Shown piece by piece: positions 33,717-44,325 of a stretch of 64,000 nt of DNA (position 1 is the stretch's first letter; the number at the start of each line of letters is the position of its first letter). Origin of the DNA: Nymphalis io (lineage: Eukaryota > Arthropoda > Insecta > Lepidoptera > Nymphalidae); contig NC_065906.1 in assembly GCF_905147045.1 (NCBI RefSeq), positions 8,680,001-8,744,000 of the forward strand. The letters run 5' to 3'. The notes beneath the pieces were generated by a model that was not told where the DNA came from, ran no database searches, and saw only the letters and a list, made by a program, of their open reading frames with translations. Position numbers and translations under genes: made by a program.

Positions 33717-33793
33717 TAAGCTTCAAACCTTCTCCTCAAAAGGGAGAGGAGGCCGTAGCCCAGAAGTGGGACATTAACAGGCTGTTACTGTAC
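33717..33793 (+). repeat. Family A SINE, 3' fragment
   Basis: AAGCTTCAAACCTTCTCCTC ... GGAGAGGAGGCCGTAGCCCA ... GTGGGACATTAACAGGCTGT matches the 3' end of 36531-36832. Confidence 0.8.
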
Positions 33794-34093
33794 TGTTGTG
33801 TATGCAACTTCATACTACTTCAATTGAAATAATTCATAATATTGAAACGACAAAATTGATAAAATCGTCAAGTATTTTTTTAACCTTGTAACGGAGATGA
33901 TAGCTATGATGACGCTATGCCGGTTTTTGAACTGAAACAACTGGTGACGTAACCATGAATACTAGGATTACATGAGTTCGTAACAGGTAGACTTATCAAC
34001 TTTGTCACTCTACAAAGAACTATACAGCTGAGCGCACGCTGAATATTGAATTTTATGTTCTTGATAAGTAGACTATATTTTCAAATATAATTT

Positions 34094-34258
34094 TTAACGT
34101 ACTATGACGTTACCGCACTGATCAAAAGTGGGCGGACGCCTAGTGTTGATGCTGCGTATGTATTCCTGCCAACGTCGAATGCATTCTGTTACGTCTTGTT
34201 GGTCGCCCCATATTCCTTGTGTATGCGTAAAGTAAACAGCACCTACCAGGATACCAGC
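34094..34258 (-). CDS. MIC13-like gene, coding exon 3 (membrane helix)
   Basis: Acceptor ATACGCAG|GCTGGT. Encodes AGILVGAVYFTHTQGIWGDQ to RRPPTFDQCGNVIVR and TAA at 34096-34094. If the donor at 34113/34112 is used the exon would end at 34114 instead. Confidence 0.65.
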   Translation of the reverse strand, partial: AGILVGAVYFTHTQGIWGDQQDVTECIRRWQEYIRSINTRRPPTFDQCGNVIVR

Positions 34259-35435
34259 CTGCGTATCAAGATACAGTTCACTATTACTTAAATGGTTACT
34301 AATAGCTACGAAATGCTTAGGAGGTATTAAAAATATTCAAAAGGAAAAATAGCTCAACAAAACATTTTTTTCAATATGATCTATCTACCTTAATATTATT
34401 ACTATTGCTATTACTAAATATATTACTTACTTTGACAGCGTACATTAGTTTGCCATGTGCATACGGCATTTTTGGCAATACTGGCTTCTTGCCACTTTTT
34501 CTTAAGTTGTATTCTTCCTTGGTGCAAACTTTAATACATGTTGGATGTAAAGGCAGTTCTGGATTGAGATTTTTTTTAATTTAATTATTTGTTTTTTTTT
34601 TTTATTGATTTCTTAGTTAATTTAATTAAATATTATCATTTACCCAACTCTGTATTAATAATATCTCTACAAGTTACCAAATATTCATTCGCATTTTAAA
34701 TACGTGTGATAAAAATATTGGCAAAAAGGTCTGCTGTCTGTTGTCAGTCAATCAAATAATTTTTGGAACACAAATTGTTACATAATTTGTAATAATGACT
34801 AGGATAACAGCGTCGTGAAGGAGATTGTACAATGTACGTGTAAGTTACAATATAACTGGGTTTTCGTACAAGTTAAGACGAAAGAAAGAGATGGAGTGCT
34901 TCTAGCAACGAAATTCTCTTGCAGGGTCTTAAGAGAGTTTAGTTATTTAATTTTTGTATGAAATATTTTTAATTATAGTTACTTTCAAAGTGAATTCTAG
35001 ACATCTATGTTTCTTTTGTATTATAATATATATAGAAATATATTATATAAAAAAACAGTAATAGTAATTAACATAAACGCACGTTAAATGAGAAATTACT
35101 ATAGGTAAAATAATGTATTAAATTTTATTACAGTTTTATTTACTACCGAAAAATGAATTGCTTATAATACGCGTACCTAGCTAAAAGACTTAGCTTGAAA
35201 CGAAATATTAAAAAAAAATCAACCCGAATGCATAATGAGATTTGGTAACTAGGAATGCAGGAAAAACAAGAAGCGAAATAATATTACCCGTAACACGAGA
35301 ACATTCTATTTTCTGTATTGGACTGCATTTATCATAAATTTGCATGTCTGGTTTCGGATGGTTTATATGTTTTGCTAGGTTAATGGTTCGGCATGCCTCG
35401 CATCTTATGCGATCCGGGCTTAAATTTTCACACAT
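34094..35435 (-). CDS. MIC13/QIL1-like MICOS protein with N-terminal extension
   Basis: Exons 35435-35288, 34558-34431 and 34258-34094 join in frame to 441 nt, 146 residues. The core is MYAVKAGILVGAVYFTHTQG followed by IWGDQQDVTECIRRW (about 89-123). This matches the membrane segment and signature of MIC13/QIL1, an inner-mitochondrial-membrane subunit that joins the MIC60 and MIC10 parts of the MICOS complex at crista junctions. Family members are about 120 residues and begin near this helix. Here an extra 90 or so residues precede it, with many cysteines (RCEAC, DKC, IEC, PTC, KVC), and the usual conserved C-terminal part is missing: the frame runs FDQCGNVIVR then stop. A donor-like CG|GTAACG lies just before that end, so a further exon is possible. 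An in-frame TAA precedes the ATG in the genomic sequence. It could be a diverged paralogue. The helix match is good; the ends are uncertain. Confidence 0.6.
34431..34558 (-). CDS. MIC13-like gene, coding exon 2
   Basis: Acceptor CAATCCAG|AACTGC; strong donor GTCAAA|GTAAGT. Encodes LPLHPTCIKVCTKEEYNLRK, then SGKKPVLPKMPYAHGKLMYA VK. Confidence 0.6.
35288..35435 (-). CDS. MIC13-like gene, coding exon 1 (Cys-rich N-terminus)
   Basis: MCENLSPDRIRCEACRTINL, then AKHINHPKPDMQIYDKCSPI QKIECSRVT. Donor TTACGG|GTAATA, phase 1, matching the next exon. Not recognised as a domain. Confidence 0.5.
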
Positions 35436-36530
35436 TGCTAACAATTTTTCTACGAAATTAAATTAAAAAAATATACGAAGAATTTAAAGGACAGCACAAT
35501 TTTGATTATAAAGTAATTATTTGACAGATAATTTTTCTTCTTAATTTAGAAGAGAAGTTTGTATAGCTATATGGTGTAAGTTTCCGTCTATAAAGGTTTT
35601 ATTTTATTTATTTAATTTATAATATTAACATATAAATTTACTAGCTGTTAACCATCCCCGATTACCCGCAAAAGAATAATTATAGTTATGTTACCCATAG
35701 TGATATTTGTAGGTTTTTTTTAAGTGAGCATGAAATTAATTTACAATATAAATTAAATACACGAAACCGATAATGACTGTAGGTGATCCTCGCGAACTTG
35801 AAAATACAGTTTCCAGTCTGGACCGTCTCAACTTTACACAGTAAAGCAAAAGGAATCATCGGTGCATGATAAAGTTTAAGATTCAAAAAGACATTGTAAC
35901 TGACATTTATGTAGATCTTATGACTACAGAAAAGGCCATGTCATTATATATCCTTCATGTGCATAATTTTTATTAAAGGCTATAATAAAGCGAGACATTT
36001 TCTAAGTTAGTTTACCATGAGTTATTTGTAGATTTAAAAAAGTACAAATTACAAAATGCATGTTCTTGTTATTGAAGAATATATTGAATGACATTATCTG
36101 CAATCAACATCAAGTAGATAATTTATATGCAGGACCACAAAATTATCATAATTTGTTTGATCCATCTATTGCTGATCGAAGACAATAATATGGTAATTTT
36201 CTTACTAAATTGCTATCAATGAATATTTTAATTCTTCAAACAACTAATAATAGACGTACTTGAGACACAAAATTCAATTTGGTTTTCTTTATTAAGACCT
36301 ATACTACTATACTATACCTATAAAATATTAACTTAATTAAGCAAAACATTTGTTAGTGACAATTGATATTTATAGTATCTTCTAAATTGCTTCATAAAAG
36401 TGTTTGCAATCACACTATAACTAGTTTATATAAGTGAAAATAGCTTATAATATTATGCGATATGAGATTATAGACTTTTGAAATTGACGCAGCTTGCTAT
36501 TAATAATCTGGCAGTGGTTACTAAATAAAA

Positions 36531-36832
36531 GCCGAGATGGCCCTGTGGTAAGAACGCGTGAATCTTAACCGATGATCGTGGGTTCAAACCCGGGCAAGCA
36601 CCACTGAATTTTCATGTGCTTAATTTGTGATTATAATTCATCTCGTGCTTTACGGTGAAGGAAAACATCGTGAGGAAACCTGCATGTGTCTAATTTCACT
36701 GAAATTCTGCCACATGTGAATTCTACCAACCCGCATTGGAGCAGCGTGGTGGAATAAGCTCCAAACCTTCTCCTCAAAAAGAGGAGAGGAGGCCTTTAGC
36801 CCAGCAGTGGGACATTCACAGGTTGTTACGGT
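36531..36832 (+). repeat. tRNA-derived SINE (family A), full copy, young
   Basis: GCCGAGATGGCCCTGTGGTA ... GGGTTCAAACCC ... CCCAGCAGTGGGACATTCAC. Flanked by a 12-bp direct repeat TACTAAATAAAA (ending at 36530 and starting at about 36832). Nearly identical to 56037-56342. Confidence 0.9.
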
Positions 36833-36864
36833 ACTAAATAAAAAGAAATCATCATAAAGTACAA

Positions 36865-36990
36865 AAGCGCTGTAGTGCTATTCTGTAAGAACTCGCTTTA
36901 TTACTCACCCGTTTTCAATCGTATCTTAAACGAACGAAATCGTTGGGTTGGGTTACTAAAAAGTTATTCGGTTTTCCTAGACTGCAGTTT
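36865..36990 (+). repeat. Unclassified dispersed repeat (GTGCTATTCTGTAAGAACTC)
   Basis: Shares AGTGCTATTCTGTAAGAACT and TTACTCACCCGT with 42080-42230 and, more distantly, 4645-4790. It adjoins the family D SINE fragment. Confidence 0.5.
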
Positions 36991-37002
36991 CATAGTTGGC
37001 AA

Positions 37003-37175
37003 TGCTTACACTCCCGTGCGCGGAAAAGCACCTGAAGTTGTCGATTCTGCGCCTCAACTGTCTCCGGTCCTGTTAGATTGCCGTCCTGTTTAATTATTAT
37101 AAGAGGCAGTTGCACTATAGTATCTCTAACGGAGTTAGTTATAAAACAATGTCCATGACTCATGACCAACATCGA
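37003..37175 (+). repeat. Family D SINE fragment
   Basis: GCTTACACTCCCGTGCGCGG ... GATTCTGCGCCTCAACTGTC ... GATTGCCGTCCTG corresponds to the reverse complement of the middle of 12207-12540. Confidence 0.6.
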
Positions 37176-38421
37176 TCGAAATTGGTCATTAAGTTAACAA
37201 ATACGGTAGACAAGTATGACCTATGTTTGTTCGATAAACATAATTTGTATTAAACTGCCACAACGTGGTACGTAATAATCCGTCCCTATTAATCAAATGA
37301 AGAAGGTATAGGTTATATTCCCTTTAGGTATATTTCGCCATATTTAGGAATAAATATCATTAGGTCACTAATAAAAAAATCAAATAGTAACGTAAGCACG
37401 CAGCAACTCGTGGACGGATGTAAGTTTGATATGCCCACGCGCACCGCGTCCGTTTGTTGCGCAAAGCGAGTGCTTCCGTACTTTGCTATCCTAGATAACG
37501 TTGTAAATTGCGAAATTTTGCCAAATTTTTAGTACCTTATGAGATCATTTGAATATTAAATCGATTTTAATTGCATAACTATTAAGTTTTAACAGACACA
37601 TTATACAGGCTAATTCGTTTTAATAACAAGACAGTCACCATACACTCTACTCTACATCTCATTTTATTCTTCAACACCTACAGATGTAGGTTATTCTCAA
37701 ATATTTTGTGTTCATTAAATAAGGAAGAAAGTTAGAATAGGTACAGTTGACATAAGTCCAAAAAAAAAACTATTGTTGCGAATATATAAGAATGCTCTAA
37801 ACATATTACTTAAACATTTAATTTGGATTCATCTCAGTTTAATATTAGCCCTTGAATAATATATATTGCATACTTACATAGTATCACCAGTTTCAAGCAG
37901 AATTATTATTCTAAGTCGTATCTTATAATTAATGGTAATTTTGACTTGACACTCTCGTAAGCGTGAGGCACTTATCTCATAGTTCTCATCCCTTGACGTA
38001 GTGCTTACTACATATCGGACATTTTAAATAATATATTGAAATCATAGTGTGATGAAATGGTATGATTATATTAATATATATTGATATATTAATTATATTT
38101 TTTTAATTGTCAAGAAGAGTTATTAAACTACTTAATTTTAAACCGGTGGTAGCTTTATATTAAAATTAAAACTGTAAATGGCGAATCAAAAGTGCTTGTG
38201 AAGGCGTAATTGAATAAAGTATTTTTTATTTGACAGAGTTCGTAATAACAATAAGCCATAATTTTATAGTTTTTGCTTACCTTAAATAATTTGGAAAATT
38301 ATTCCAGACCCACCTAGGTTACTATTTGCTACTTTATAATGCTACTTTATTATTTTTAAATATTGTCTAATATATAAAATAAATAAAGTAGCATACATAA
38401 TAACATAATATCTAACTGGTA

Positions 38422-38660
38422 TTATGTGCACCACTGTCTATAGGCATTGTAAGAAATATAAAACATTCCTTACATTATCAAAGGTTGGTGGAAGCTTGGA
38501 GCTAATATGTTATGTCCCTTATGCCAGTTACATTGGCTCACTCAGCCTTCAAATCGGATCACAACAATACGAAGAATTGGGTTTGGCGGTAGAATATATG
38601 AAAAGTGGGTTGAACCTACCTACAACAGCTTGCACAAAGCGCTATCACCAACTAAAATAT
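38422..38660 (-). repeat. Family B repeat, old copy
   Basis: Plus strand TATGTTATGTCCCTTATGCC ... GGCTCACTCAGCCTTCAAAT ... CAGCTTGCACAAAGCGCTAT matches family B read backwards, with many changes. It explains the frames at 38424-38713. Confidence 0.7.
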
Positions 38661-39516
38661 ATTGTTCCAAAAGACGATCAATGATAGACTTTGTACCTAA
38701 GATTATTTGCTAATTTTTTGACGTATTTAGAAATAGTTACTCAATGAAGAATTTCTATTTCTTAAAAAGCTTTTTATTTTATATTACGTCGAGTAAAAAA
38801 TGACATATAAAGTAATACATCATTATTAAACTTTAATAAAGTTTTATATAATAAGTATTTCCAAAGTACAATTTTTTCGTCCGTCAGGACACGATCTTAA
38901 TATGAAAAGACAAATGAGTTCGCAGCTTTAAAAGGTTTTTTTTATAACGTTAGATATATTGTCATATTTCTTATTACTGGAATGATAATCTCTCTAGACA
39001 TTAATCGCTAAACAAATAATGTAACTTTGCCTACACAAATTCTAACACAAATTTCTTCAATGATAGGTTTCGATTTAAACTGATTTAACTTAATTTTAAT
39101 GCTGTTTGAAAAAAAAGTAGTTATAAGTACAATACAAACTTATAAAATAATTTACAAACTTCATTCAAATTTAATAAAATTAATATTTTATCAGAAAACG
39201 TAAAAAATACGAAAATAAAGAAAAATATAACAACAGAAACGTTACAAAACACAGAAAAGTTACTTTGATATATATATATATATATGAAAAATCCAAATTT
39301 GTTTAATCCAAAAATGTTTAAGTAATATGTTTAGAGCATTCTTATATATTCGCATTGACAGTCGTAAAATGAATACTATATTATATTCAATTATATTTTC
39401 GATTTTCATCAATTATTGTTTATTGAATATAGTTGAGTTCTTATAAAGCGTATTACGCCATTCTATAAATCTTAATACAATGAATAAATTTATTTATTTA
39501 TTTATTTAATGAAATA

Positions 39517-39518
<2 letters not shown>

Positions 39519-39567
<49 letters not shown>
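39519..39567. repeat. (TA)n microsatellite
   Basis: About 48 bp of uninterrupted TA preceded by (TTTA)n and ending TCTATATCTATG. Confidence 0.95.
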
Positions 39568-39568
<1 letters not shown>

Positions 39569-39789
39569 ATATCTATGTAACAAATTATTAAAAAAACCGT
39601 AGAATTAAATACCTCGAGCATTATTTTAGCAAATAATTGTCTTACGATGCTCGAAAAAATGTAAATTTTTAATGTGCCTCACATTGAGGTTTGGTATCAT
39701 TCTTCCAATATGACGTGATAAAATTATAAACAATTATTATTATTAACTATAATTATTATGGGAATCTGAATAATAATTAAAATAAATAT

Positions 39790-40280
39790 CAAGTGTCCTC
39801 GCCCTGGTAGTCGCAATAAATCTATTTTTGATTTTCCATTGACAAAGACTAAATATGCAGCAAATGCATTTATTAATAGATCATCTAAACAGTACAATAA
39901 AACATTTATTGAATGTGATATATTTCATCTCTCCCTTAAAAAATTCAAACTGCAAGTAAAAGAAATATTATACTCTCAAGAGCCTTAATTTACTCATGCA
40001 TTTTTAATATGTAATTATAAATTGATTATTTATTATTAAATTATGTTTTCTTGATTTAAAAATTAAATTTATATTAAATTAAATTATATAAATGAATTAT
40101 GTAATTTCATGCACCTATTAAATATAAAAAATGTCTTGTTTTGTAATTACTTATGATTAATTTATAAATGAAAACTGTTTTGGTTTATGAATTGTTTTAT
40201 ATATTTTTTTTTATTTTATTGTAATTATTTCACTGTTTGTTTCCTGTACACTAAATAAATAAATAAATAAATAAATATTT
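39790..40280 (+). mobile_element. 5'-truncated LINE 3' end with (AAAT)n tail
   Basis: Frame CPRPGSRNKSIFDFPLTKTK, then YAANAFINRSSKQYNKTFIE and DIFHLSLKKFKLQVKEILY ends at a stop near 39988. It matches in pattern the tail at 7643-7912. The element ends in AAATAAATAAATAAATA (about 40253-40277). Only the last part of the reverse-transcriptase ORF and the 3' UTR remain. Confidence 0.65.
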
Positions 40281-40407
40281 AGCTGCATCACAACAATGCA
40301 ATATGAGTAAAATTAAATTTCTACAACAATGCGAACATCATTAAAGGGTCTTTTAAAACAAAAAGCTCCCGTAGAAGCTTCTAAGTCTTCATTGAGCGGC
40401 GGTTTTC

Positions 40408-40524
40408 ATGAATGGCGTCGTGGTGGGGACGCTAGCTCTACGTGCGCTGCGCCCGCGCCGGAGGCTGTCTGACAGTCCAGTGGAAGCAACCGCGTCTGGG
40501 TGGACCTCGCGCATAACGCTGCGA
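40408..40524 (+). other. GC-rich open segment, possible first exon
   Basis: ATG at 40408 opens MNGVVVGTLALRALRPRRRL and continues to a perfect donor CTGCGA|GTGAGT (40525). Base composition is far above the surroundings. No downstream exon found and no homology recognised; it could equally be a CpG-rich promoter. Confidence 0.25.
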
Positions 40525-42079
40525 GTGAGTGCGGGAAATTCAAATTGTTCCTTTTTCAAATTCAATATTGTCAATTCATTGATGATTTCTTAATTTTTTT
40601 CTTACTTCTCCCGGACATATAGACTGTGTATACCATCTTGTAGTGTCAGTTTTGTGAGTTGCGGATTTTTAGGTGATATTTCGGGCATGCTGTAAGATGG
40701 GGATATCCAGCTTAAGGTAACTTTAAATATTTATAGATATTTTTTCAAATGATCGCTAGAAAACATCGCAGTATAAATATGATTTAATTTCTTACTTTTC
40801 CTTTCAAATCCTAAGAAAAATCTTTTTATAATTTAAATTATTTAACTACAATAATAACCAGAGGTAATTTTGTAATATAATATTTTTTTTATTTTTATTT
40901 TGTAATGTAGAAATATATTTTAAGCATTTTATTGGGAGGTATATATATAATTCCTACTTATAATAAATATTAACATTAAAATAAAAATATTATTAGACTA
41001 TCTTTTAAAATTATTAATTATAAAGTGAAGAGGTTTATGAAGAAAGTAGTTTTTTTATATAGCAAATTTTAATTTTTATTAAAATGATTAAATTTAACAG
41101 TTAAAATAACTCCATCAAAGGCTATTTCAGATTTATTAAGTCAAAAAAAAAAAGAATTAAATAAAATATACATATATAAAAGTTAAAAAAGTTGAATTAT
41201 CTTACTTACATGCCTTGAATAAAAATTTTAACTCCTGTAGAAAATTGTTCTAAAGATACTACAAGCCAGAAATACAGTTTTTGCTATTGAATAATTGTTA
41301 GGCGTTTGTAAGTTTATTTAGAATAACGCATTATTTTAAGGAAGTTTCTTAGTGTACTACCTTTATATTTAATGTGTACCTATATTTTTATACATCATCA
41401 TTTTTTCTTCTTCTTCTTCTTTTGTATATCTGAGTTGAGTTATATTGAAAGTATTTTTTGATAACTAACATCCGGCTAACATGATGGACTAATTTATTTG
41501 CTTTAATTTTAAAAGTATTAAAATCAAAATTTAATGCATGGGTTATTCTTATAGTTTATATTTTCGAATAAAAATAAATTCTATTACTTAATAATCGCTA
41601 AGCGCTTGAAAGTGGCAACGACATCTTGTACTAATTAGTGTTTATAACGAGCATCTTAATGGGAAGGACGTCGATATTTTTTTTATTCCATTAAGGACAT
41701 ACTTATTTAAAGACTTCAGGTTTAATTATGTTTATTGATACAAAGTAAATATATAACAGCGATAAGGGAGTTGTTACTCTAAATAAATTTATTATTATTT
41801 TTGGAGTAAATATTCATTTAAATATTATATAACGTTATTCAATATACCTACGTTACAATATAACTACGTTATTCAATATACCTAAACAAGGTAAAATACT
41901 AGCAGTTCATTATTTTAATAAACTTCGATAACTAAAAAAGAAAAAATAAGTTTTCGTTAAATAAAATGTGGTTTTTGAATAGATCAATAAATATGCAGAT
42001 GCATCTGCAATCGCTTGCAAATTAAATTATGAATACTTCATTCACATTATATAAAACATAAACGTTGAAAGAATATAGA

Positions 42080-42230
42080 TCAGCAGTGCTATTCTGTAAA
42101 AACTCATTTCATTACTCAACCGTGTAATATTGACATCTAACTTAAGGTAATATTTTGATGCGTCTATTCTTGAAGTTTTATAATTATTATTGTTAATGTC
42201 ACATATCGGTCTCTGTCATTTTACAACCGA
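42080..42230 (+). repeat. Unclassified dispersed repeat (GTGCTATTCTGTA)
   Basis: CAGTGCTATTCTGTAAAAAC ... CATTACTCAACCGTG ... TTTGATGCGTCTATTC ... ATTATTATTG: shared with 4645-4790 and 36865-36990. Confidence 0.5.
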
Positions 42231-42613
42231 TTTCTGCGATGAGTTTCGAGTTTGTGCTTACAGAGTAGACTTACTGTGCGCTTTATAAAAGTAATGAAGA
42301 CGTTTTATATTTAGTCTGTTTAAAACAAGACCGGCGTGTATCTTTATGACTATTATTATATGATTTTTTAATGTATTTTTCCAACCCGTACTAATTCCAG
42401 ATTATTAATAATTTAATGAGATGTCAATGAACTAACCATGCCCTTAATCATGTCGAGAGTAATTTTACTGTATTACCATATTTAAACGCATTATGGAAAT
42501 AGCCAACGGTCGGCTAATGTAAAAATAAATTATGATAAAAATTTACAAATAAATGCTGACACTTAACACTATATTGCAGGAGAATTTGTAAGAGAATTGG
42601 AAATGTTGAATTA

Positions 42614-42912
42614 TACTGGTGGTAGAGCTTTGGCAAGCTCGTCTGGGTAGGTACCACCCACTCATCAGATATTCTACCGCAAAACAGCAATACTTGATAT
42701 TGTTGTGTTCCGGTTTGAAGGGTGAGTGAGCCAGTGTAATTACAGGCACAAGGGACATAAAATCTTAGTTCCCAAGGTTGGTGGGGCGTTGGATATGTAA
42801 GCGATGGTTGACATTTCTTACAATGCCAATGTCTAAGAGCGTTGGTGACCACTTACCATCAGGTGGCCCATATGCTCGTCCGCCTTCCTATTCTATAAAA
42901 AAAAAAAAAAAA
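42614..42912 (+). repeat. Family B interspersed repeat, full-length with poly(A)
   Basis: 5' end ACTGGTGGTAGAGCTTTGGC, then CATCAGATATTCTACCGC, CAGGCACAAGGGACATAAAA, CCATCAGGTGGCCCATATGC, TCGTCCGCCTTCCTATTCTA and a poly(A) run. It behaves as a SINE-sized, poly(A)-tailed family (it may be what is called Metulj in Heliconius; not verified). It explains the minus-strand frames at 42514-42852. Confidence 0.9.
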
Positions 42913-43689
42913 TGTATGATATTTTTCTTTTAGTCATCCATGACATTATTGATAAAAAAAATATACGTAGTAAAATTAATAGCTTTTTGTGAAGTATATA
43001 AATAAATACTTCCTATTGGCTTTTTTGTCGGTAATTCTTCGGTAATATATTATATTATGTACAGTTTCGGTATCAATTCGTTTTACGTTTAATTAATCAT
43101 ATCAAATGACTATTTAAAAGTGATATTAGACTACCTTAAGTAAATTTCGATTGCGGAACTGAAATCTTTTTCTCATCTCATATATATATATATATTTTAT
43201 GTTATAGATAAGCGAAACTGTGATTATAATAGATTCCTTGACTTGATATGACTAAGTTAAAGGGAGTCCAAAAAGCTCGCAAATTGGAGCGCCTGTCATG
43301 TCAATCGTCTGCGTTTGCGGTGGAAAGAGCGGGGAGGGGGCCGCCCGCACGCGAACTGGATCTCCGTCCACTTAAAAAAACGAGGCGAGATTAAAACTAA
43401 GCCTATTGTTCCTTTTATCCTGCGCCTTCCGACAGAGTGAAATTCCCTACCGCTTCATGCATAAATTCATTGCCGGTTCTGTTCTGCAGTCTCGTATAAT
43501 TAAACGGTTAGCAGATTTAGATAAGGGATGAAAAACTCTTTAAAGCAATCTAACAACTACTCCATGTGAATAGGGAATTTAATGGAACGAAAACAAAATG
43601 TCAATGGATATTTTTGAGAGTAGCGTTAGGATTTTGCGCACGCGATTTCTTTGAAACTCCGCTTAAAGATTTGGCGTGTTTTCTTTTTT

Positions 43690-43880
43690 GCGTGTCCAGT
43701 TTGGTAATTTCAGCCGCTGTTATTTGGAGTTGAAGTGTACTTAATATTTTATCGTTTTAATCTTTTAAGCCCAAATACCGAAATAAATAAATTTTAAAAA
43801 ATATTTTTTTTTTTTAATTGTAATTTTTAGTTTTAAGTTTGGGTGCAATAAAGTGTCAATAAATAAATAAATAAATATTT
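43690..43880 (+). repeat. Possible LINE 3' UTR end with (AAAT)n
   Basis: TTTAAGTTTGGGTGCAATAA then AGTGTCAATAAATAAATAAA. Looks like a retroelement tail, but no coding part is present. Confidence 0.3.
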
Positions 43881-44161
43881 TATCGAATCCACAAATATGT
43901 ATTAATTGTTGTAGGTATATTACGTACATATTAACGTAAAACATCTACTATTGCTTTGGATATGGTTAGATAGAATACTCAAGTTGATAATTGTAATGTT
44001 TCTATGGTGATAAAACATTTTTTTTACAACAAGAGAAAGAATATTATTTTAAAAATAATTTTATCAAAACATTAATATACCTAAAATTATAATATAAATA
44101 TAATACAATTATTGTTGTACGTCAAATTGTTAAAGAAATTTTTTTAAGAGGGTATACGCCA

Positions 44162-44325
44162 TCTAATAGTAAGCGTTGTGCTCTGCAAAAAATATCAACC
44201 AATATTTAAGTCCTTACACTGTCACTTCAAACCCAACCATGGTCATTAATATATAATGTCCCTTGGGTCTGCAATTATTCCGGCTCACTTATCCTTCATA
44301 CCGGAACACTGCAATACAAAGTATT
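44162..44325 (-). repeat. Family B repeat, old partial copy
   Basis: AATGTCCCTTGGGTCTGCAA ... CCGGCTCACTTATCCTTCAT ... CCGGAACACTGCAATACAAA fits the reverse of family B with heavy change. Confidence 0.6.

Noticed and set aside
42514..42852. 112-codon minus-strand frame and its neighbour
   Set aside because: Falls wholly within a family B repeat; the same peptide (WELRFYVPCAC ..., CGRISDEW) recurs in other copies.
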